The notes under the pieces were generated by a model. The model ran no database searches and was not told the DNA's origin. It saw only the letters and a program-made list of their open reading frames with translations. Of a stretch of 19,174 nucleotides of DNA, positions 1 to 12,070 are shown piece after piece (the first letter of the stretch is position 1; every line of letters starts with the position of its first letter). The stretch lies in contig VAXF01000102.1 of NCBI GenBank assembly GCA_005888395.1, positions 1-19,174 of the forward strand, in the 5' to 3' direction. The DNA is from Actinomycetota bacterium (GTDB lineage Bacteria; Actinomycetota; Acidimicrobiia; Acidimicrobiales; AC-25). Position numbers and translations under genes: made by a program.

Positions 1-1510
1 GCTTGTAGGTCGCGAACCTGCGGGCGAAGCCGATGGTGAGGACCCGCGGGTCGAGGGCGTCGTCGCACCACGCGACATCGGACTGGCTGAGCCCGCGCGT
101 GAGTCGCGCGGCCCGCAACCGGGCGCGGACGAGCGTCACGAGCCGCTCGCGCCCGGTCTCGCGCACGCGCCACAGCTCGTCGTCGGCGGCGTCGTCGAGG
201 CCGGCCCACCGGTCGGCCCCCGCCTCCTGCCACTCGGGCAGCACGTAGCGCCCGAGCAGGTCGACCATCTCGGGCGCGACCCACGTGTGGGCGTGCACGC
301 CGTTGGTGACGTGGCCGATGGGAACATCCTCGACGGGGAGGTCGGGCCAGAGCGACGCGAACATCCGGCGACTGGTCGCTCCGTGCAGGCGAGACACACC
401 GTTGGAGCGGCCGGCGAGGCGCAGGCCCATCACCGCCATGTTGAACGGCGCGTCCGGCGGCTCGCCGGGCTCGTGACCGAGCGACATGAGGTCGTCGAAG
501 GGCACCTGGCACTCGTCGGACCAGCCCTTGAAGTAGCGCTCCATCAGCTCGCGCGGGAAGCGGTCGATGCCGGCGGAGACCGGGGTGTGCGTGGTGAACA
601 CGGTGCCGGCCCGGACGGCCTCGATCGCCTCGGCGAACGAGAGGACGTCGTCGGCCATGGCCCGGCGAATGCGCTCGAGCCCGAGGAAGCCGGCGTGGCC
701 CTCGTTGCTGTGGAACACCTGGACGTCCTCGCCGAGCGCTTCGAGCACGCGCGCGCCGCCGATGCCGAGCACGATCTCCTGGCGCAGGCGGTGCTCGACG
801 TCGCCGCCGTAGAGCCGGTCGGTGACGTAGCGCCCCTCCGCGTCGTTGGTCTCGACCCCGGTGTCGAGGAGGTACAAGGTGACGCGGCCGACCTCGGCCC
901 GCCACACGCGGATGGCGACGGGTGTGCCGGCGAGGTCGACGAGCACGGGCGCGAGGTCGAGCGGCGTGAGTGGCATGCCGTAGGGATCGACGTCGACGTA
1001 ACGCTCCTGCTGCCAGCCGTCGGCGTCGAGCTCCTGCCGGAAGTAGCCGTAGCGGTAGAGCAGCCCGACACCGAGGAGCGGGACGCCGAGGCCACTGGCC
1101 GCCTTGAGGTGGTCGCCCGCGAGGACGCCCAGCCCGCCCGAATACTGGGGCAGGGCCTCGGCGATCCCGAACTCAGGCGAGAAGTAGGCGACACGCCGGA
1201 GCGGCGACCCCTTGCGCCCCTGGAACCAGCGCGTCGAGGTGAGGTGCCGGCGCAGGCCGTCGTGGACCTCCCCCAGGAAGCGCATGAAGCCGGTGTCGGC
1301 GGCGAGCTCGTCGAGGCGCCGGCGTTCGACCAGCCCCAGCAGCCGGATCGGGTCGCGACCGGACGCGTCCCAGGCGTCGGGGTCGATCCAGCGGAAGACG
1401 TCGCGGGTGCGCTGGTCCCACGACCAGCGCAGGTTCATGGCCAGCTCCTCGACCGGCGCCAGCGCCTCGGGCAGCCGGGGCCGGACGGTAAAGCTCCGCA
1501 GCGCCCTCAC
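1..1510 (-). CDS. glgP: alpha-glucan (glycogen) phosphorylase, 3' end outside window
   Basis: This is the N-terminal 503 codons of a glycogen/maltodextrin phosphorylase (GT35, the shorter actinobacterial/Thermus type), which releases glucose 1-phosphate from alpha-1,4-glucan in the cytoplasm. The GTG start at 1510 gives VRALRSFTVRPRLPEAL followed by NLRWSWD (residues 26-32), the usual N-terminus of this family. Further recognisable blocks are AYFSPEFGIAE, QYSGGLGVLAGDH, FHSNEGHAGFL, FTTHTPVSAGIDRF, HVTNGVH (complement of about 293-313) and GFARRFATYK at the window edge. The PLP-binding lysine lies in the missing C-terminal part, so activity cannot be judged. The gene is divergent from the glgE operon with only about 66 bases between, so glucan breakdown and synthesis probably share a control region. 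A TANNNT element stands 9 bases before the GTG. Confidence 0.95.
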   Translation of the reverse strand, partial: MRALRSFTVRPRLPEALAPVEELAMNLRWSWDQRTRDVFRWIDPDAWDASGRDPIRLLGLVERRRLDELAADTGFMRFLGEVHDGLRRHLTSTRWFQGRKGSPLRRVAYFSPEFGIAEALPQYSGGLGVLAGDHLKAASGLGVPLLGVGLLYRYGYFRQELDADGWQQERYVDVDPYGMPLTPLDLAPVLVDLAGTPVAIRVWRAEVGRVTLYLLDTGVETNDAEGRYVTDRLYGGDVEHRLRQEIVLGIGGARVLEALGEDVQVFHSNEGHAGFLGLERIRRAMADDVLSFAEAIEAVRAGTVFTTHTPVSAGIDRFPRELMERYFKGWSDECQVPFDDLMSLGHEPGEPPDAPFNMAVMGLRLAGRSNGVSRLHGATSRRMFASLWPDLPVEDVPIGHVTNGVHAHTWVAPEMVDLLGRYVLPEWQEAGADRWAGLDDAADDELWRVRETGRERLVTLVRARLRAARLTRGLSQSDVAWCDDALDPRVLTIGFARRFATYK

Positions 1511-1519
1511 AAGCGCGAG

Positions 1520-1525
1520 ACCGTA
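1520..1525 (-). promoter_or_regulatory. candidate -10 element of glgP
   Basis: On the minus strand the hexamer TACGGT (TANNNT) ends 9 bases before the GTG start of glgP. This predicts a leader of only about 3 bases. No convincing -35 hexamer is visible. The rest of the 1511-1576 divergent region shows no clear matching element for glgE on the plus strand. Confidence 0.45.
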
Positions 1526-1576
1526 CCCGGGTCGGAGGGTTTCACCCGCTCCCGGGCCGTGGTAGCCCTAGGTGTG

Positions 1577-3498
1577 GTGATCGGCCGCGTCGTCATCCAG
1601 GACGTACGCCCGCGCACGCCCACGGGCGCCTTTCCCGCCAAGGCGGCGGTGGGCGAGCCGGTGACCGTATCGGCCGACGTGTTCCGGGACGGGCACGACG
1701 TGCTGGGCGCCCGGGCCCGGTGGCGCATGCAGGGGGAGCGGCGCTGGAACGACGTGCCCATGCGCGAGACCGGGAACGACCGCTGGGAGGCCGTCGTCCG
1801 CCCGCCGGCGGCCGGCATCCTCCAGCTCGTCCTCGAGGCGTGGACCGATCGCCTCGCCACGTGGCGACGCGACATCACGGTGAAGCGACAGGCGGGTCAG
1901 GACGTCGAGGTCGAGCTCGAGGAGGGTGCGCGCCTGCTCGACGAGGCCGCGACCCGCGCCCCGAAGCGCGACAGGTCGAAGGTCGACGCCGCTGCCGCGA
2001 CCGCCCGCGACGCGACGCAGCCGGTTGCCCGCCGTGTTGCCGGGGCACTCGAAGCCGACGTCGTCGAGATCATGACCGGCACGCCCGACCCACGCGACCT
2101 CACGAGGGTCACGCCGCCCCCGATCCGGGTCGACCGCCGCCGCGCCCTTTCCAGCGCGTGGTACGAGCTGTTCCCGCGCTCCGAGGGCGGGTTCGAGGGC
2201 GCGGCGAAGCGCCTGCGCGCCGTCGCCGAGATGGGCTTCGACGTCGTGTACCTGCCGCCGATCCACCCCATCGGGCACACCGCCCGCAAGGGCCGCGACA
2301 ACACCCTCGACGCCGGCCCCGACGACCCCGGCAGCCCGTGGGCCATCGGCTCGGAGGAGGGCGGCCACACCGCGGTCCACCCGGAGCTCGGCACGATCGA
2401 GGATTTCGAGCGCTTCGTCGCCGACGCCGAGGGCCTGGGCCTCGAGGTCGCGCTCGACTACGCGCTCCAGTGCTCGCCCGACCATCCCTGGGTGCGCGAG
2501 CACCCGGAGTGGTTCCACCACCGACCGGACGGCTCGATCAAGTACGCGGAGAACCCCCCGAAGAAGTACCAGGACATCTACCCGATCAACTTCTGGCCCG
2601 ACGACGACGGCGACCGGGTCGCACTGTGGGAGGCGTGCCGGGACGTCCTCGAGTTCTGGATCGGGCACGGCATCCGCCTCTTCCGCGTCGACAACCCGCA
2701 CACGAAGCCGCTCGCGTTCTGGGAGTGGATGCTCGGCGAGGTGAAGGAGGCACATCCCGACGCCCTGTTCCTCGCCGAGGCGTTTACGCGACCCAAGATG
2801 ATGGCCAAGCTCGCCGAGGTCGGGTTCAGTCAGAGCTACACCTACTTCACGTGGCGCACCGAGAAGCGCGAGCTCGCCGAGTACCTCACCGAGCTCACCT
2901 CCCCGCCGCTCGCCGACTACATGCGGCCGAACTTCTGGCCGAACACGCCCGACATCCTCGGCGGCCCCCTCCGCGGCGGCACGCCCGCCGCATTCAAGAT
3001 CCGTCTCTTGCTGGCAGCCACGCTCGTGCCCTCGTATGGGATCTACAGCGGCTACGAGCTGTGCGAGAACGAGCCCGCGTCCGAGGTGAACGAGGAGTAC
3101 CTGCGCTCGGAGAAATTCGAGATCAAGCACCGCGACTGGGGCCGGGCCGACTCGCTGGCGCCGTGGATCGCGCGTGTCAACGACATCCGCCGCCGCCACC
3201 CGGCGTTCGCCGAGCTCCGCAACCTGCGCTTTCACGCGTCGCGCAACGACCGCGTGCTCGCCTACTCGAAGACCACTGGCGACGACGTGGTGCTCGTGGT
3301 GGTGAACCTCGACCCGACCCAGCCCCATCAGGACACCCTCGACCTCGACATGGGGGTGCTCGGCTGGCCGTGGGGCACACCGCTCGACGCCCACGACGAG
3401 CTCACGGGCGAGTCCTACACGTGGCGCACGTCGACGCCGTACGTGCGGCTCGACCCCGCACGCGAGCCGGCCCACGTCTTCCACCTGAGGCCCGCGAA

Positions 3499-3502
<4 letters not shown>
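1577..3502 (+). CDS. glgE: alpha-1,4-glucan:maltose-1-phosphate maltosyltransferase
   Basis: GlgE (GH13_3) transfers maltosyl units from alpha-maltose 1-phosphate to the non-reducing end of alpha-1,4-glucan. With the GTG at 1577 the protein has 641 residues, slightly short for the family. It starts VIGRVVIQDVRP, matching the usual N-terminus; GTG at 1574 or 1559 are possible alternatives, and the open frame further upstream is antisense to glgP. The N-terminal domain (about 1-190, DUF3416-type) precedes WYELFPRSEG and the GH13 barrel. Catalytic residues are visible: nucleophile D372 in FRVDNPHTKP (the HTKP is typical of GlgE), acid/base E401 in LAEAFTRP, and stabilising D459 in NTPDIL. It is the first gene of a coupled operon: its TGA overlaps the treS GTG by 4 bases. 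No clear Shine-Dalgarno or -10 element was found before it. Confidence 0.95.
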
Positions 3503-5147
<1,645 letters not shown>

Positions 5148-5151
<4 letters not shown>

Positions 5152-6470
5152 TCGAGCGCGACGTCCTCGCCAAGGAGCTCGTGGAGTTCCTGCCCCGGCA
5201 GCGCTGGTTCGGGGCCAAGGACCGCGACCTCGAGCACGTCGAGGTGACCCGCCTCGACGAGCTGCGGGCGCCGTGGCCGGCGCTGGTCCACGCGCTGGCG
5301 GAGGTCGACCTGGGCGGCACCGTCCAGCGTTACCAGGTGCCGCTCGGCCTGCGTCCGGCAGGCCCGTGGCCCGAGTTCCTGCACGGCGCGGAGCACGCGG
5401 TGGTGGGCGAGCTCGGCACGGCCGAGGGCCCGGCGCTGGTGTACGACGCGCTGCTCGACCCCGAGCTCTCGCTCGCGCTCGTGGGGATCGTCGTTCCCGA
5501 CGAGCACGTGGAGCGGGTGCGGGTGATGAGCGTCGAGCAGACCAACTCGTCGCTCGTGTTCGACGACCGGCTCATCATGAAGATCTTCCGCCGCCTCGGC
5601 GAGGGCCCCAACCTCGACGTCGAGGTCACGCGTGCGCTGGCCGACGTCGGCTTCCCCTACGTCGCCGCGCCGGTCGCCGTGTGGCGTCAGGACGACCACG
5701 ACCTCGCCTTCGTCCAGCGCTTCCTCAGCGGCGGCGTCGACGGTTGGGCGCTGTCGCTCACGTCCCTGCGCGACCTCTACGCGGAGGAGGCGCACCCGGC
5801 CCAGGCGGGCGGCGACTTCTCCGCCGAAGCCCGCCGGCTCGGCATCATGACCGCCGAGCTCCACCTCGACCTGGCCGCCGCCCTCGGCTCGTGGCCCGCC
5901 GACGTCGACGCGTGGGCCGACCGCATGGAGGAGCAGCTGGCCCGGGCGACGCACCCGATGCTGGCGGCGCCCGAGCTGCGAGCCCCGATCGAGCGGCTGC
6001 GCGGCGTGCGCGAACCCGGCGTGTCCATCCGCGTCCACGGCGACTACCACCTCGGGCAGGCCATGCGCACCGACGAGGGATGGTTCGTGCTCGACTTCGA
6101 GGGCGAGCCGACCCGGCCGCCCGAGGAGCGCCGGCTGCCGTCGTCGCCGTTCAAGGACGTGGCCGGCATGCTGCGCTCCTTCGACTACGCGTCCAAGATC
6201 GCGCTGGCCGAGCGGGCTGAGCCCGAACGTCACGAGGCGCTGGCGATGCTGGGGACGCAACCGGCGGTCGTTCCTCGACGGCTACAACGCCGGCGCGGCC
6301 AAGGGCGGGATCCTGCCCTCCGACCCCGAGTCGCGGCAGGTGCTCCTCGCCGCGTTCGAGCTCGAGAAGGCCGTCTACGAGGTCGCGTACGAGCAGGCCC
6401 ACCGCCCGGACTGGGTCAAAATCCCCCTGGCCGCCATCGAGCGCCTCGCCAGCGGGCTCTCGGAGGGCTG

Positions 6471-6471
<1 letters not shown>
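5148..6471 (+). CDS. mak: maltokinase (Mak/Pep2), frameshifted near the 3' end
   Basis: Maltokinase makes maltose 1-phosphate from maltose and ATP, the substrate of GlgE. The ATG at 5148 overlaps the treS stop (ATGA). The N-cap region contains LPRQRWFGAKDRDL (residues 14-27). The kinase core shows SVEQTNSSLVF, the catalytic loop VHGDYHLGQAMR (D299) and the metal-binding DFEGEP (D316). After EALAML the frame is lost. The family-typical C-terminus, GRNRRSFLDGYNAGAAKGG through LASGLSEG, is read one frame over and stops at 6469-6471. The coordinates given span the intended gene (1,324 bases, one base more than a whole number of codons). Removing one G from the GGGG at 6251-6254 restores a continuous protein of about 440 residues. 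The intended stop overlaps the glgB ATG by one base. As written, the gene is frameshifted; a base-calling error or a recent mutation are both possible. Confidence 0.9.
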
Positions 6472-8657
<2,186 letters not shown>

Positions 8658-8667
8658 CGCCTGCCGC

Positions 8668-8673
8668 TACCGT
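8668..8673 (+). promoter_or_regulatory. candidate -10 element before the GH57/DUF3536 gene
   Basis: TACCGT (TANNNT) ends 9 bases before the GTG at 8683, inside the 25-base gap after glgB. The same spacing is seen before glgP. It could give the GH57 gene its own nearly leaderless transcript in addition to read-through from the glgE operon. There is no clear -35 hexamer. Confidence 0.35.
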
Positions 8674-8682
8674 CGGCGCGGC

Positions 8683-11022
8683 GTGAACACCGAGCTCGTC
8701 GTCCACGGCCACTTCTATCAGCCGCCTCGGGAGAACCCTTGGACCGAGGAGGTGTCGCGGGAGCCGTCGGCCGGCCCGTTCCACGACTGGAACGAGCGGA
8801 TCGCAGCCGAGTCCTACCGGCCCAACGGGTTCGCCCGCATCGTCGACGACCACGACCGCGTCGTCGCCATCGTCAACAACTACGAGCGGCTGTCGTTCGA
8901 CATCGGACCGACGCTCATGTCGTGGCTCGAGGACCACGCCGTCGAGGCCTATGAGCGCATCGTCGCGGCCGACGGCGCGGGCGGCGGGGCCATCGCCCAG
9001 GCCTTCTTCCACACGATCCTGCCGCTGGCGGCCGAGCGCGACGTGCGCACCCAGGTGCGGTGGGGGCTGGCCGACTTCCGCCACCGCTTCGGTCGCGACG
9101 CCGAGGGGATGTGGCTGCCGGAGACGGCCGTGAACGACGCCGTGCTCGCGGTGCTGGCCGAGGAGGGCGTGCGCTTCACGATCCTCGCCCCCGACCAGGC
9201 GGTGCGGGTACGCGCCCTCGACAGCGAGGAGTGGGACGACGTCACCGGCGGGTCGATCGACGTGAGCCGCCCGTACCGGTGGCTCCATCCGGCCGGCGAC
9301 GGGCGCGGCGTCGACATCGTGTTCTACGACGGCCCGCTGTCGCACCTGGTGGCGTTCGAGCCCGTTGCCAGCCAGGCGCTCGTCGACCGGGCGGCCGCGG
9401 CCAGCGGCATGGTCTGCATCGCGACCGACGGCGAGACGTTCGGCCACCACCAGAAGTACGCCGACCGGGGTCTGGCCTACGCGCTCGCCGTGGAGGCGCC
9501 TCGCCGGGGGTTGCCGGTCACGACTGCGGCCGCCGCTCTGCGCGACAACCCACCCGGGCACGAGGTCGCGGTGCGCGAGAGCGCGTGGTCGTGCGCCCAC
9601 GGCGTGGGGCGGTGGAAGGAGGACTGCGGCTGCACGACGCGCTCGCATCCGGGCTGGAACCAGCGCTGGCGGGCACCGCTGCGCGCTGCCCTCGACCTGT
9701 TGCGCGACTGGCTCGAGGACGTGTTCGAACGCCGTGGCGCCGAGGTGCTCAAGGACCCCTGGTCGGCGCGGGACGCGTACGTCAACGTCGTGCTCGGGAC
9801 CCGTTCGCGCGACGAGTTCGCGGCCGAACACGTCACCGGCGACCCGGTGGACGCGTTCACGCTGCTCGAGTGCCAGCGGCACGCCCTGGCCATGTTCACG
9901 TCGTGTGGCTGGTTTTTCGCCGACCTCGGCGACCTCGAGACCGTGCAGGTGCTGCGCTACGCGGCACGGGCCATGGACCTCGCCCGCGAGCTGGGTGAGG
10001 ACCCGCCCGAAGCCGAGTTCCTCGACGTGCTGACCGAGGCGCGCAGCAACGAGCCCGTGGCCGGCGACGGCCGGCGGGTGTGGCACCGGCAGGTCGTGCC
10101 GGCGCGCGTCACCGCCCAACGCGTCGTCGCCCACCTCGCGCTCGTCGAGCTACTCGAGCGGGGCGCGGCGCCCGGGCCGCTGGGCGGGTTCGACGTCGAG
10201 CACGCCGAGCACTACGACGGCGACCGGGGCGCGACCGCCTTCTGCGCCGGACGCGTCGTCGTCGTGCACCGGCGCACGGGTCGCCGTGCGGAGCACGTCT
10301 ACGCCGCCCTCCATCTCGGCGGGCTCGAGGTTCTGGGCGCGATGCGGCCGGCCGACCGCGCCCGTGACGCCGGCGCGTTCACCCTCGTTCGGGAGACGTT
10401 CGAGTCGGGCAGCCCGGTGTCCGGCCTGGTGCGGTTGGTGTCGGAGGCCTTCGGGCCGACCGAGTTCGACCTCGGGTGGGCGCTGCCCGACGCCGCCGAG
10501 CAGATCCTCGAGGGCGCCGCGGGCGCGCTGACCGAACGGTTCGCCGAATCGTTCGAGCACCTGTACGAGGACAACCGAGACATGATCATGACGCTGGCCG
10601 CCGCCGGCTACGCCCTCCCGCGCGCGCTGCGCGCGCCGGCCGAGATCGCCCTCGCCCGCCGGTTCGAGGGCGAGGTCGCGGCTCAGGAGGGGTCTTGGGA
10701 CCCGGTGGCCTACCGGAGCGCGGTCGAGGTGGTGCGCCTCGCCCACGACAACCGGCTGAGCATCGACACGCCCGGCGCGCTCGAGACGATGCAGCGCATC
10801 ATCCTCGACGCCGTCGAGCGGGCGGTCGCAGAGCCCGACGACGAGGCCGTCGACCGCGCCCTCGCGCTGATCGACCTCGCGCGTGAGCTCCAGCTCTACC
10901 CCGACGTCGACGTGGCCCAGGAGCTCGTCTACGAGGCCCTGTTGGCCGGCGGCGCGCCCCCGCTCCGCCGCCTCGGCGACGCCCTCGGCCTCGCCGTCGA
11001 TCACCTCGGAAGGCCCACCTAA
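8683..11022 (+). CDS. GH57 glycoside hydrolase-like protein with DUF3536 domain
   Basis: A 779-residue cytoplasmic protein (no signal peptide) of the GH57/DUF3536 family, whose reaction is not established. The GTG at 8683 gives NTELVVHGHFYQPPRENPW, the conserved first block of GH57. Region 3 is GMWLPETAVND with probable nucleophile E147; region 4 is ATDGETFGHHQKYAD with probable acid/base D249. The DUF3536 region begins about residue 300 with WSCAHGVGRWKEDCGC (C304, H306, C315, C317), followed by HPGWNQRWRAPLR and a long helical C-terminus. The cysteine/histidine cluster might bind a metal, which is inference. Placed 25 bases after glgB and on the same strand, it probably acts on glycogen or an oligosaccharide made by the GlgE pathway, for instance in trimming or branching. 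It could instead be an alpha-amylase or glucanotransferase; the sequence does not decide. Confidence 0.88.
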   Translation: MNTELVVHGHFYQPPRENPWTEEVSREPSAGPFHDWNERIAAESYRPNGFARIVDDHDRVVAIVNNYERLSFDIGPTLMSWLEDHAVEAYERIVAADGAGGGAIAQAFFHTILPLAAERDVRTQVRWGLADFRHRFGRDAEGMWLPETAVNDAVLAVLAEEGVRFTILAPDQAVRVRALDSEEWDDVTGGSIDVSRPYRWLHPAGDGRGVDIVFYDGPLSHLVAFEPVASQALVDRAAAASGMVCIATDGETFGHHQKYADRGLAYALAVEAPRRGLPVTTAAAALRDNPPGHEVAVRESAWSCAHGVGRWKEDCGCTTRSHPGWNQRWRAPLRAALDLLRDWLEDVFERRGAEVLKDPWSARDAYVNVVLGTRSRDEFAAEHVTGDPVDAFTLLECQRHALAMFTSCGWFFADLGDLETVQVLRYAARAMDLARELGEDPPEAEFLDVLTEARSNEPVAGDGRRVWHRQVVPARVTAQRVVAHLALVELLERGAAPGPLGGFDVEHAEHYDGDRGATAFCAGRVVVVHRRTGRRAEHVYAALHLGGLEVLGAMRPADRARDAGAFTLVRETFESGSPVSGLVRLVSEAFGPTEFDLGWALPDAAEQILEGAAGALTERFAESFEHLYEDNRDMIMTLAAAGYALPRALRAPAEIALARRFEGEVAAQEGSWDPVAYRSAVEVVRLAHDNRLSIDTPGALETMQRIILDAVERAVAEPDDEAVDRALALIDLARELQLYPDVDVAQELVYEALLAGGAPPLRRLGDALGLAVDHLGRPT

Positions 11023-11027
11023 CGCGA

Positions 11028-11074
11028 ATGAGGACGAGATGTCGGTCGGTTTTCGACCGGAATCTCGTCCTCGT
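11028..11074. terminator. hairpin between convergent genes, probable bidirectional terminator
   Basis: An inverted repeat sits between the convergent GH57/DUF3536 and galT genes. The outer stem pairs 11028-11040 with 11062-11074 (13 pairs, one T-G wobble), then comes a G-A mismatch (11041/11061), a T-G wobble and a 6-pair upper stem (11043-11048 with 11054-11059) around the loop GTTTT. No T tract follows on either strand, as is common for high-GC actinobacterial terminators. Confidence 0.8.
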
Positions 11075-11078
11075 GGAC

Positions 11079-12004
11079 TCAACTAGCGGCGCGCAGGTCT
11101 CTCGCGGCGATCTCGGGGGGGATGATGTTGATGAGGACGCCGGTGCCGAGCTCGAAGCCGGCGCGCGTCGTGAGCTTCGGCAGCGCGTGCACGTGCCAGT
11201 GGTAGTCGTCGTGCACGCGGTACGGCGCCGAGTGGAACACCAGGTTGTAGGCGACGTCGCCGACGACCGCCCGCAGCCGGTGGAGCGCGTCGCGGATCGC
11301 CCGTCCGGTGGCGGCGAGGAGGGCGTCGTTCGCGGCGTGCAGGTGGGGGTCGTGGTCCTTGGGCACGACGAGCAGCTCGAACGGCGTGCCGCTCCAGAAC
11401 GGGCACAGCACCACGATGTCACCGTCGTCGTGGATGACTCGGTGACCGACGACGACCTCGGCCTCCCAGGTCGTGCACAGCAGGCACGAGCCCGAGAACC
11501 GGGCGAAGCCCGCGAGCTCGTCGGCGATCTCGCGCGGGACGAACGGGATGCCCAGCAGCTGCGCGTGCGGGTGCTCGAGGGACGCACCGGCCTCGCGGCC
11601 TGAGTTCACGATCGCCTGGCTGTAACGCAGCCCGGGGTGGTTTGCGTGGGCCGCGATCCGGCCGCCCACGACGTACCGTGCTCCGGACCGAGCACCAGCA
11701 CCTCGTGGATGCCGCTCGCCGGCGCCTGCATGAACACCGGGCCGCGATGCTCGACCGCCATCGGCTCGTCGCCGGAGAACGCGGGGTAGCGGTTGGGCAC
11801 CACCCGCACCCGCCAGTCGCCGTTGGGCGAGTGGCTCTCGAACGACGGCGCCGCCTCCTCGTGGCCCGGACAGAACGGGCACCCGCGCTCCGGGTCGCCT
11901 TCACCCGCCAGCGACCGTGGTGCGAAGTCGTGCGGCCGCTCGGCCCGTTCCAGCACGACGGCGATCCACCGGCCGGTGAGGGGGTCGAGGCGCAGCTGAC
12001 TCAC
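11079..12004 (-). pseudogene. galT: galactose-1-phosphate uridylyltransferase, broken by frameshift and probable small deletion
   Basis: GalT exchanges UMP between UDP-glucose and galactose 1-phosphate (Leloir pathway). The GTG at 12004 starts VSQLRLDPLTGRWI, the usual N-terminus. The N-terminal frame shows CPFCPGHE (zinc CxxC), VVPNRYPAF and HEVLVLGPEHGTSWA, then loses the family pattern and stops near 11607. The C-terminal frame continues from RIAAHANHPGLRYSQAIVN through EAGASLEHPHAQL, whose active-site HPH is at 11565-11573, to DDYHWHVHALPK and the ending DLRAAS. The break lies around 11660-11670. By memory of the family, about 20 residues between SWA and RIAAHA are missing, and the length is consistent with loss of 3n+1 bases. 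As written the gene cannot make a full enzyme. Its stop lies 5 bases past the terminator hairpin; it is divergent from the next gene with 66 bases between. Confidence 0.88.
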
Positions 12005-12012
12005 TACTACTG

Positions 12013-12018
12013 ACTGTA
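12013..12018 (-). promoter_or_regulatory. candidate -10 element of galT
   Basis: On the minus strand TACAGT (TANNNT) ends 8 bases before the galT GTG at 12004, which predicts an almost leaderless transcript. The same hexamer type and spacing occur before the membrane-protein gene starting at 16180. Confidence 0.45.
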
Positions 12019-12058
12019 CGGGAACGTCGCGGACGAGTGCGCGCAAGGCAGGGCTCGC

Positions 12059-12064
12059 TAACGT
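12059..12064 (+). promoter_or_regulatory. candidate leaderless -10 element
   Basis: TAACGT (TANNNT) is followed by exactly 6 bases and then the GTG at 12071. This is the spacing expected when transcription starts at the first base of the start codon. It supports 12071 over the overlapping out-of-frame GTG at 12069. Confidence 0.5.
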
Positions 12065-12070
12065 CGCCGT

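Noticed and set aside
287..1573. Open frame on the plus strand upstream of and in phase with glgE, giving a 1,071-residue reading
   Set aside because: The upstream part is antisense to glgP, whose minus-strand translation matches the phosphorylase family block by block; the plus-strand reading has no recognisable domain.
1508..1577. A -10 element or operator for glgE in the glgP-glgE gap
   Set aside because: The sequence TAGCCCTAGG looks promoter-like but does not match TANNNT at any of the 6-9 base spacings from the three possible GTG starts (1559, 1574, 1577); no clear palindrome for a regulator was found.
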